The notes under the pieces were generated by a model that was given only the letters and a program-made list of their open reading frames with translations, was not told where the DNA came from and made no database searches. From an uncultured Bacillaceae bacterium (GTDB lineage Bacteria; Bacillota; Bacilli; Bacillales; Cytobacillaceae), in contig CALKIU010000106.1 in assembly GCA_937995745.1 (NCBI GenBank), positions 1 to 5,986 on the forward strand: 5,986 nucleotides of DNA, in the 5' to 3' direction. How positions within the stretch are numbered: the first letter of the stretch is position 1; every line of letters begins with the position of its first letter. A program made the position numbers and the translations under genes. Below, piece after piece: positions 1-4,833 of this stretch.

Positions 1-21
1 GAAGAGGCTGGGACAAAAGAT

Positions 22-63
22 AAAAAACACCATTTTCTCACGGGAGAAAAATGGTGTTTTTTT
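22..63. terminator. Bidirectional factor-independent terminator-like hairpin
   Basis: A six-A run and CACCATTTTCTC (22-39) pair with GAG-AAAA and TGGTG plus a T run (44-62). The stem is about 18 bp with one bulged A (51) and a four-base loop (ACGG, 40-43). The A run on the 5' side and T run on the 3' side would give a U tract on either strand, so it could stop transcription from a gene left of the window or from the right. It lies just inside the left arm of the repeat element, so it belongs to that repeat as well. Confidence 0.7.
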
Positions 64-72
64 GATAATTGA

Positions 73-250
73 AGAAAATTGATTTCCGTTCCGGGGACGC
101 TTTCCGCGGGCCCGGCTCGAGCCTCCTCGGAGCTCAATCCTTCGCTCCTGCGGGGTCTCGAGACTCGGGCTGTTCCCGCAGGAAAGCTTTTGCTTTGCGA
201 CGAAAGCGGAGCGACAGGAGCACTCGCCCCGTCACTCCAATCAATTTTCT
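73..250. repeat. GC-rich structured core of the repeat, framed by 12-bp inverted repeats
   Basis: AGAAAATTGATT (73-84) is exactly complementary to AATCAATTTTCT (239-250). The interior is strikingly GC-rich compared with the AT-rich flanks. It holds two 10-bp palindromes, GGCTCGAGCC (114-123) and GTCTCGAGAC (155-164). It also holds a 9-bp stem, TCCTGCGGG (146-154) with CCCGCAGGA (175-183), whose 20-base loop contains the second palindrome. GCTCCTG (144-150) can alternatively pair with CAGGAGC (215-221), so two exclusive folds are possible. The layout (TTGATTTCCGTTCC at the start, CCGCGGGC, CTCCTGCGGG, CCCGCAGGA, ACTCCAATCAA at the end) matches an intergenic repeat I recognise from Bacillaceae. 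Its function is unknown to me. Confidence 0.7.
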
Positions 251-371
251 GTGATATCAATTTTTTACAAAAAATTTTTTTGCAGCTCGTTCACTTTATT
301 AGTTATGTCCCAGCCTCTTATCTTTCACAAGCCCATCTGTCGTCGTCCCGGTCCAATTTCGTTTGATAAGC

Positions 372-412
372 GGAATGGGTGGAAGGAACTCCATTTGTGC
401 CCTCCCCATTCC
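372..412 (+). other. Possible stem-loop upstream of the phospholipase-like gene
   Basis: GGAATGGG (372-379) is exactly complementary to CCCATTCC (405-412). A small inner stem, TGGA (380-383) with TCCA (390-393), could stack on it. No T run follows on the + strand, so it does not look like a terminator for + transcription. It could be a leader structure or a remnant of an earlier sequence. No clear sigma-A promoter is visible between 320 and 467. CATATTAT at 424-431 loosely resembles a sporulation-sigma -10 (CATAnnnT), but I see no matching -35. Confidence 0.25.
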
Positions 413-454
413 TGCAAAAACTACATATTATAAATAAACAAATTTTATTGGAAA

Positions 455-460
455 GGGAGG
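455..460 (+). promoter_or_regulatory. Ribosome binding site deciding the start at 468
   Basis: GGGAGG ends seven bases before the ATG at 468. An in-frame TTG at 462 lies only one base after it, too close to be used, and a second ATG at 471 is ten bases away. The ATG at 468 is therefore the best start. Confidence 0.7.
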
Positions 461-467
461 GTTGAAA

Positions 468-740
468 ATGATGCAACCACGAAAATCTTTATTCGGCATT
501 TGCTATCCCGGTTACCGTTATTGCGGACCAGGCTGTTCCGGTCCGGGTGCCCCGACAAATCCTGTCGACTATTGCTGCATGCAACACGATTACTGTTACC
601 GAATGTATGGACCATCAAGATTTTGTGATGATCTGTTCCAACAATGTCTTGCCCCTTACCAGCATCCATACTTTGGAAAAATGGCAAAGGATGCCCGATT
701 TTTTTCCCGTGTCATGAGATTGCGCAATATCTTTTTCTAA
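468..740 (+). CDS. Small cysteine-rich phospholipase A2-like protein
   Basis: The 90-residue product shows the hallmarks of the phospholipase A2 fold. YCGPGCSGPG (18-27) resembles the calcium-binding loop (YCGxG), and CCMQHDYCY (36-44) contains the catalytic His40 with the calcium-ligand Asp41. Asp54/Asp55 are placed like the second active-site Asp. Eight cysteines (12, 19, 23, 36, 37, 43, 53, 60) could form disulfides. Known enzymes of this fold hydrolyse the sn-2 ester of phospholipids. The closest type from memory is the short PLA2-like family in Bacilli that databases have also labelled parvovirus VP1-like. It is shorter than secreted animal PLA2s and keeps little beyond the catalytic helices. 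No signal peptide is visible: the N-terminus is MMQPRKSLFG with no hydrophobic run. The C-terminus is basic and aromatic (KDARFFSRVMRLRNIFF), which may favour membrane contact. It appears monocistronic, with its own ribosome site and terminator. The fold is well supported; enzymatic activity and biological role are inference. Confidence 0.8.
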   Translation: MMQPRKSLFGICYPGYRYCGPGCSGPGAPTNPVDYCCMQHDYCYRMYGPSRFCDDLFQQCLAPYQHPYFGKMAKDARFFSRVMRLRNIFF

Positions 741-748
741 CACCAGTC

Positions 749-775
749 AAAGGACGTTTTCAAGCGTCTTTTTTT
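749..775 (+). terminator. Factor-independent terminator after the phospholipase-like gene
   Basis: AAAGGACG (749-756) pairs with CGTCTTTT (765-772) around an eight-base loop, with one G-T wobble. The T run continues to 775. It begins eight bases after the stop codon, so it closes a single-gene transcript. Confidence 0.8.
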
Positions 776-831
776 ATTCAGTAAAATTTGATTCCTCTTT
801 AGTGTTTGTTCCCTCTAAAAGAATATCCACT

Positions 832-857
832 AAATAAACGTTAAAAACCGTTTATTT
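832..857. other. Perfect 9-bp inverted repeat upstream of the tetR-family promoter
   Basis: AAATAAACG (832-840) and CGTTTATTT (849-857) are exact complements around an eight-base AT-rich loop. The repeat ends three bases before the TTGATA -35 box at 861. It could be a binding site for another regulator, or a weak terminator, since it is followed by T-rich sequence. It does not match the TGAC-type operator seen elsewhere in the window. Confidence 0.35.
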
Positions 858-860
858 TGG

Positions 861-894
861 TTGATAAATTTGATTGATTGTAGTATAGTATAAT
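861..894 (+). promoter_or_regulatory. Sigma-A-type promoter for the TetR-family gene
   Basis: TTGATA (861-866) and TATAGT (884-889) are separated by 17 bases, a good sigma-A arrangement. A perfect TATAAT (889-894) overlaps the end of the -10 but is 22 bases from the -35, so the first pair is preferred. Transcription would start near 896-901, immediately before the operator at 905, as expected for an autorepressed gene. Confidence 0.6.
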
Positions 895-904
895 ACGTGA
901 AATA

Positions 905-931
905 AATGACCAATATTGTCATTTGGTCAGT
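905..931 (+). promoter_or_regulatory. TetR-type operator upstream of the regulator gene
   Basis: TGACCAA (907-913) and TTGGTCA (923-929) form a perfect 7-bp inverted repeat with a nine-base spacer. A second, overlapping palindrome is AATGAC (905-910) with GTCATT (918-923). The 27-base block matches the reverse complement of 1580-1606 at 21 of 27 positions, and both keep TGAC-N15-GTCA. It lies between the predicted transcription start and the ribosome site, so a bound repressor would block transcription. Confidence 0.75.
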
Positions 932-942
932 TTTTGATTAAT

Positions 943-950
943 GGAGGTGA
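943..950 (+). promoter_or_regulatory. Ribosome binding site that sets the regulator start at 956
   Basis: GGAGGTGA at 943-950 is a near-perfect anti-16S match, five bases before the ATG at 956. An in-frame ATG at 941 sits in front of this site and has no ribosome site of its own, so the shorter protein is the likely product. Confidence 0.85.
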
Positions 951-955
951 ATCCA

Positions 956-1528
956 ATGGCGATCGACCGAAAACAATTAATCCTGGAAGCTGCGAAAAAA
1001 TCCTTCTCCTTATTTGGCTATAAGGCGACAACGATGGATCAGGTGGCGAAACTGGCCAATGTCGGCAAAGGAACCATTTATACATTCTTCAAAAGCAAAG
1101 AAGAAATTCTAGATGAAATTGTCACTTCCCTGATCCGGGACATGAAGGCCGAAGCGGGAAACGCCATCGATCCAAATAGCCGCTTTGATGAAAACATCCG
1201 TCGTGTTCTGATAAGGTTTTTGGAATTCCGGAAATCCCATCAGCTCACGATCAAGCTTTTCCAAGAAGAGAGAGAAATTGGAACAAAAGCGGTTGTGGAT
1301 GTCATTCAGCGGGTGGAGCAAGCCATCATTGACTACATGAAAGGGATTATTCAGGATGCCATTGACCGTGGTGAAATCAAAGAATGCAATCCGGAAATCA
1401 CCGCCTTTGTCATGCTGGAAACTTATGTGGCCTTAATATTTGATTGGGAACAACATCACCCGCCTTTGGACAAGGAAGAAATGTCCGATTTGTTTAAATT
1501 ATATTTCTTTGAAGGATTATTGAAATGA
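956..1528 (+). CDS. yhgD: TetR/AcrR-family transcriptional repressor, YhgD-like
   Basis: This 190-residue protein has the standard TetR layout. An N-terminal DNA-binding domain covers about residues 5-52, with a helix-turn-helix at 25-48 (TTMDQVAKLANVGKGTIYTFFKSKEE region). The typical GKGTIYxFFKSKEE signature is intact, and the length is typical of the family. The remainder (about 55-190) is an all-helical ligand/dimer domain too variable to predict an effector. TetR proteins act as dimers that leave DNA when a ligand binds. The gene is followed after 97 bases by the YhgE-type membrane protein, the same order I recall for yhgD-yhgE in Bacillus subtilis. A matching palindromic operator in front of each gene points to autoregulation and control of the neighbour. 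No terminator is visible in the gap, so read-through into the next gene is possible. The family call is firm; orthology to YhgD rests on gene order and similarity from memory. The effector is unknown. Confidence 0.9.
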   Translation: MAIDRKQLILEAAKKSFSLFGYKATTMDQVAKLANVGKGTIYTFFKSKEEILDEIVTSLIRDMKAEAGNAIDPNSRFDENIRRVLIRFLEFRKSHQLTIKLFQEEREIGTKAVVDVIQRVEQAIIDYMKGIIQDAIDRGEIKECNPEITAFVMLETYVALIFDWEQHHPPLDKEEMSDLFKLYFFEGLLK

Positions 1529-1570
1529 CTTTTCATTGAAGGGACTCAATTTCAGGAGGGCCCTACATAT

Positions 1571-1599
1571 TTGCTGCAAAATGACCAAATGAACAAAAT
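1571..1599 (+). promoter_or_regulatory. Weak candidate promoter for the YhgE-type gene
   Basis: TTGCTG (1571-1576) and CAAAAT (1594-1599) are 17 bases apart; they match the sigma-A boxes at three and four of six positions. The -10 would fall inside the operator at 1580-1606, which fits repression by exclusion of polymerase. The match is poor, so the gene may instead depend mainly on read-through from the regulator's promoter. Confidence 0.25.
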
Positions 1600-1606
1600 A
1601 GTCATT
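1580..1606 (-). promoter_or_regulatory. Second TetR-type operator, upstream of the YhgE-type gene
   Basis: AATGAC (1580-1585) and GTCATT (1601-1606) are exact inverted ends around a 15-base spacer. Read on the minus strand, the block aligns with 905-931 at 21 of 27 positions, including the run TTCATTTGGTCA versus GTCATTTGGTCA. Having the same half-sites, the same spacing and placement before both genes makes it a strong candidate site for the adjacent TetR-family protein. Confidence 0.75.
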
Positions 1607-1625
1607 ACTTCTAGGGGGTAACAAT

Positions 1626-3881
1626 GTGAAAAAATCGTCTTTTTTGGCGGAACTAAAATTCCTTCTTACAAACAAAAAAGTGCTCATTTCGGTGATCGCC
1701 GTCGCGCTAGTACCTTTGCTTTATGCCGGAATGTTCATCTGGGCATTCTGGGATCCATATGCCAACTTGAACGACTTGCCTGTTGCGGTCGTCAATGAAG
1801 ATGAAGGCGCAGAATTCGAAGGCGAAAACTTGCAAATCGGGAAAGAACTCGCCGATAAGCTGGAAGACAGCGATGAGTTTGAATTCCATGTGGTTTCCAA
1901 GGAAGAAGGATACAAAGGCCTTGAAAACCGGGATTATTATTTGCTTGTGGAAATTCCGGAAAACTTCTCTGAAAATGCAACAACCATCCTCGATGATGAG
2001 CCGAAAAAATTGGAAATCAAATATGTGCCAAATGAAAGCACCAACTTCCTTTCAGCCCAAATCGGAGAATCTGCCATGAAAGAAGTGAAAGCGGAAATCT
2101 CCAAAAAAATCATTGAAACTTATGCGGAAACAATGTTTGATTCCATCACGGAATTGGCGGATGGCTTGAATCAGGCAAGTGACGGTGCAAGCCAATTAAA
2201 AGATGGGATTGCTAAACTCGATGACGGTTCCAAAACATTAAGTGAAAATCTTGCCACATTGGCATCCAAAATGAACGAGTTCAAAGAAGGCGTGAACACT
2301 GCTGCCAACGGTTCCAATTCCATCGCCTCCGGTGCCGGCCAATTGAAAGATGGCCTAAAACAAGTGAATGATAATCTTCCAGCGCTGGTGGATGGAACTT
2401 CCCAAGTGAAAAATGGCGTCAAACAAATGAAAGACCAACTGCCAGCTCAAGTGGCGGCGGGAATATCAGAAAATCTCAAAGGCAGTGTTAAAGACATCAG
2501 TGCTGGAATCGACCAATTGGAAACCCAATTGTCCAGCGAATTATCAACTCAATTGACAACCGGAATCGTCAACGGTCTATCCGGCCAATTGGCGGAACAA
2601 ACGGTTTCAAATCAATCCCAAACATTGGCGCAAATCAAATCCGCCCTTGTGGCAAACGGCTATATGACGGAAGCGCAAGCGGATGCCTTTATGGCGAAAG
2701 TCGCAAGCAATTCACCTTCGAAAGAACAAATCGAAGCGCAATATAAAACTTCATTGCAAGCCCAATTGGAGCCTCAAATATCCGAAGGCATCAGCAAAGG
2801 GCTCAACCAAGGACTGACGCAATTTGAAACGTCATTGACAAACCAATTGCTTGGTTCAGCTGACGGCATTGAAGAGAAATTGAAAGCCCAAACTGCCCCA
2901 GCCTTTGATCAATTGATTGCCGGTCTTGACCAAATCATCTCCGGTGAACAAACATTGCAAAGCGGGGTAAGCAAACTTTACAACGGTTCCGTTGCATTGA
3001 ACAATGGCGCCAATGAATTGACTGCAGGCATGAACAAACTATCTGACGGTGCCAGCCAGCTTCAAGATGGCGCAGGAAAACTTTCTGACGGTGCAAATCA
3101 ATTGACATCCGGCGCGGATAAATTATTGGACGGTTCAACAGAACTTGCCGACAAACTCGCTGAAGGCGCTGAAAAAGCAGGCACAGTGAATGCCAACGAT
3201 GACACTTATGATATGATGGGTGAACCGGTCGTTGTGGATAAAGAACCTGTCAATGAAGTGCCAAACTACGGTACAGGTTTCTCTCCATACTTCATGTCGC
3301 TCGGCCTATTCGTCGGAGCATTGATGCTTTCCATCGTCTTTGAATTCAAACGACCAGTGATCCGTCCTAAAAACCCATTCGCCTGGTTCGGAAGCAAATT
3401 CGGCGTTGTCGCAATCATCGGTTTGATCCAAGCGTTACTGGTAGATTTCATTCTGTTGGTTGTATTAAAACTTGAGGTTGAGAACTTACCGTTATTCATC
3501 TTAACGTCCATAATTGTCAGCTTCGTATTCATGGCGTTGATCCAAATGCTTGTTACATTGTTGGGCGACGCTGGCCGATTTATTGCAATCATCGTGTTGA
3601 TTTTGCAATTGACGACAAGTGCCGGAACGTTCCCGATGGAATTGTTGCCAAACGCCTTGCAACCAATCAACGCATTATTGCCAATGACTTATACAATCCA
3701 AGCCTTCAAAGCGGCCATATCAAGCGGAGATATCTCCTACTTGTGGCACAACAACTTCATCCTATTGGGTTACATGGTGGCCTTTATGTTGCTTACAACC
3801 GCCTCTTTGGCCATTTCATTCAAACGTCAGAATGATGTGGAAATGGTGGCTGTGATGCAGTCTCATGGGGATGAAGAATGA
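1626..3881 (+). CDS. yhgE: YhgE/Pip-family membrane protein with ABC-2-type membrane domain
   Basis: This 751-residue protein has one N-terminal membrane helix (about 20-41), a long outward-facing region (about 45-550), and five C-terminal membrane helices (about 554-573, 590-614, 621-645, 650-668, 709-731). The conserved NLNDLPVAVVNEDEGA stretch follows the first helix. The large loop carries two blocks of xxxLxxG heptad repeats (about 176-265 and 432-515, for example SDGASQLQDGAGKLSDGANQL). These are separated by a helical, Gln-rich segment (about 270-430). The C-terminus resembles ABC-2 permeases, with LLPMTYTIQAFKAAISSGD at 684-702. No cysteine is present. Family members include Lactococcus Pip, needed for phage infection, and YhgE; relatives are linked to type VII secretion or envelope functions. 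No ATPase partner is nearby. The start is GTG at 1626, seven bases after AGGGGG (1613-1618); the ATG at 1624 is out of frame. It is likely repressed by the TetR-family protein upstream. The family is certain; substrate and role are not. Confidence 0.92.
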   Translation: MKKSSFLAELKFLLTNKKVLISVIAVALVPLLYAGMFIWAFWDPYANLNDLPVAVVNEDEGAEFEGENLQIGKELADKLEDSDEFEFHVVSKEEGYKGLENRDYYLLVEIPENFSENATTILDDEPKKLEIKYVPNESTNFLSAQIGESAMKEVKAEISKKIIETYAETMFDSITELADGLNQASDGASQLKDGIAKLDDGSKTLSENLATLASKMNEFKEGVNTAANGSNSIASGAGQLKDGLKQVNDNLPALVDGTSQVKNGVKQMKDQLPAQVAAGISENLKGSVKDISAGIDQLETQLSSELSTQLTTGIVNGLSGQLAEQTVSNQSQTLAQIKSALVANGYMTEAQADAFMAKVASNSPSKEQIEAQYKTSLQAQLEPQISEGISKGLNQGLTQFETSLTNQLLGSADGIEEKLKAQTAPAFDQLIAGLDQIISGEQTLQSGVSKLYNGSVALNNGANELTAGMNKLSDGASQLQDGAGKLSDGANQLTSGADKLLDGSTELADKLAEGAEKAGTVNANDDTYDMMGEPVVVDKEPVNEVPNYGTGFSPYFMSLGLFVGALMLSIVFEFKRPVIRPKNPFAWFGSKFGVVAIIGLIQALLVDFILLVVLKLEVENLPLFILTSIIVSFVFMALIQMLVTLLGDAGRFIAIIVLILQLTTSAGTFPMELLPNALQPINALLPMTYTIQAFKAAISSGDISYLWHNNFILLGYMVAFMLLTTASLAISFKRQNDVEMVAVMQSHGDEE

Positions 3882-3913
3882 TTTCTTGGAAGAGTAAATA
3901 AAGATGTTAAAAG

Positions 3914-3955
3914 AAAAGGATAGATGCACGGGGAGCCTGTGTGTCTATCCTTTTT
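3914..3955 (+). terminator. Strong factor-independent terminator after the YhgE-type gene
   Basis: AAAAGGATAGA (3914-3924) pairs perfectly with TCTATCCTTTT (3944-3954). The helix can continue inward with eight more pairs, three of them G-T, to a three-base loop at 3933-3935. The T run ends at 3955. It lies 32 bases after the stop codon and closes the regulator/membrane-protein unit. Confidence 0.88.
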
Positions 3956-4070
3956 GTTTGGGGCGTGAAATTGATTTAATCGGTCATTAAAAATGTTTTT
4001 GGCAAATAGATTTTTTTAGCGGTTGCTTTACAGCTTAAAACTAGAAAACTTTATCAAAACCAGGAGATTA

Positions 4071-4151
4071 ATGAAGTGTTTTTATAACGGCTTTAGATTA
4101 CAAAAACTCAAGTATTGTTTTTTACCAGTTGATAATGAGTGTTGTTCCTGA
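4071..4151 (+). CDS. Possible 26-residue small protein, unrecognised
   Basis: An ATG at 4071 follows AGGAG (4062-4066) by four bases and opens a 26-codon frame ending in TGA at 4149-4151. The product, MKCFYNGFRLQKLKYCFLPV followed by DNECCS, has four cysteines (3, 16, 24, 25), is basic in the middle, and has no recognised family. A weak promoter-like pair, TTTACA (4027-4032) with TTTATC (4050-4055) 17 bases apart, lies upstream. It ends 24 bases before the cyclotransferase-like gene, so it could be a leader peptide or a chance ORF. A chance ORF is the more likely reading: the ribosome site is short and close, and there is no protein-level support. Confidence 0.2.
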   Translation: MKCFYNGFRLQKLKYCFLPVDNECCS

Positions 4152-4175
4152 CACAATGAAATTGGAGGGATCGCA

Positions 4176-4601
4176 ATGAATCGAAATTTCTTTGTCTACG
4201 GCACACTGATGACAGGGTGTTCCAATCATCATGTCATCCCCAAAAATGCAATCGAAAACATTCAAAACGCGGCGATTGAAAATGTGGAACTATATTCACA
4301 TATCAGCGGCGAATATCCTTGCATGATCGAAGGAAATTCGACGGTGTTCGGGGAAGTCATTACCATTAAAGAACGTCATTTTCAAAAGGCTTTGCAAGCG
4401 ATGGACCTATTGGAAGATTACGATGAAAATGCACCAACAAGGGATAACCTTTATATTCGTGAAATCAAAGAAGTTGTGTTGGAAACCGGCGAAAGGATTC
4501 AAGCCTATGTGTATATGTACAATCCAATTCATAAAGGATTAGGAAAGCGAATCCCGGATGGAAACTGGAAAACGTGGCTGGACAAAAAATGGGAGATGTA
4601 G
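4176..4601 (+). CDS. Gamma-glutamylcyclotransferase/AIG2-like family protein
   Basis: The 141-residue product starts with FFVYGTLMTGCSNHHVI. Its YGTL (8-11) is the substrate-loop signature of the GGCT/AIG2/YtfP fold. Glu80 in MDLLEDYDEN (76-85) is placed like the family's catalytic acid. It is followed by LYIRE (92-96), matching the usual Y-x-R, and by the late AYVYMY strand (110-115). Length and order fit a single complete GGCT-like domain. Characterised members cyclise gamma-glutamyl compounds to 5-oxoproline or cleave gamma-glutamylamines, but many bacterial members have no known substrate. No signal peptide or membrane segment is visible, so it is probably cytosolic. The start is well supported: GGAGG (4164-4168) lies seven bases before the ATG. 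The gene stands alone on its strand and converges with the monooxygenase gene. The fold is firm; the exact reaction is open. Confidence 0.85.
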   Translation: MNRNFFVYGTLMTGCSNHHVIPKNAIENIQNAAIENVELYSHISGEYPCMIEGNSTVFGEVITIKERHFQKALQAMDLLEDYDENAPTRDNLYIREIKEVVLETGERIQAYVYMYNPIHKGLGKRIPDGNWKTWLDKKWEM

Positions 4602-4751
4602 CCATTCCTAAAAGAACCCAATGGCAATCCTACCTCCTATTTTTTTACTGAAAGATTACAACAAACCTTACGTTAATCCCTTCCAAAAGCCGCCATTATG
4701 CTTTGATCCCTTAAATCCAATCCCATTCATGCTCTTAAAAAATATCGTTTC
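4602..4751. other. Non-coding stretch between convergent genes
   Basis: I see no gene here. A 6-bp stem, GCCATT (4601-4606) with AATGGC (4620-4625), begins at the last base of the cyclotransferase stop codon. A seven-T run follows only 14 bases later (4640-4646), so it is at best a weak terminator for that gene. An open frame from the ATG at 4621 has no ribosome site and runs through the opposite gene's terminator and 3' end. Confidence 0.4.
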
Positions 4752-4787
4752 AAAAATAAAAGCCACCCTATATTCAATAGAGTGGCT
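4752..4787 (-). terminator. Factor-independent terminator of the monooxygenase gene
   Basis: Read on the minus strand, AGCCACTCTAT (4787-4777) pairs over 11 bp with ATAGGGTGGCT (4771-4761), with one wobble and a five-base loop. The run TTTATTTTT (4760-4752) follows. It lies 46 bases past the stop codon of the minus-strand gene. A further small stem, TGGGAG (4808-4813) with CTCCCA (4828-4833), directly follows the stop codon but has no T run. Confidence 0.85.
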
Positions 4788-4833
4788 GAACCTGTCATTT
4801 TATCCATTGGGAGCTTGTACTTGCTTTCTCCCA

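Larger units (their letters stand above)
2..319. repeat. Intergenic repeat element with 14-bp terminal inverted repeats
   Basis: The first arm (2-15, AAGAGGCTGGGACA) is the exact reverse complement of the last arm (306-319, TGTCCCAGCCTCTT), so the 318 bases between them form one unit. Inside, in order, are a strong hairpin with flanking A and T runs (22-63), a GC-rich core framed by a second inverted repeat (73-250), and an AT-rich right arm. The right arm read from the other strand begins GAGGCTGGGACATAACT. I recall both that end sequence and the core as dispersed intergenic repeats of Bacillaceae, but I cannot name a registered family. I found no convincing protein; the open frames across the core have no ribosome binding site and look like chance products of high GC. 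No target-site duplication can be tested because the window starts one base before the element. This looks like a non-autonomous, MITE-like or structured-RNA repeat. Confidence 0.75.

Noticed and set aside
69..366. Overlapping open frames of 61-95 codons across the GC-rich repeat
   Set aside because: They have no ribosome site, their translations are low-complexity and Arg/Ser/Pro-rich, and they coincide with inverted repeats. They look like by-products of the repeat.
445..687. Minus-strand 80-codon frame opposite the phospholipase-like gene
   Set aside because: It mirrors a gene with clear catalytic motifs and has no recognisable product.
941..955. Upstream ATG extending the TetR-family protein by five residues
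   Set aside because: The strong GGAGGTGA site lies after this ATG and properly spaces the ATG at 956.
1571..1621. Short TTG-initiated 16-codon frame between the regulator and the membrane-protein gene
   Set aside because: The AGGAGG at 1554-1559 is 11 bases away, and the frame is simply the operator sequence, so coding is unlikely.
3266..3670. Minus-strand 134-codon frame inside the YhgE-type gene
   Set aside because: It lies opposite membrane-helix codons, its product is Asn/Met/Thr-rich, and it has no family resemblance.
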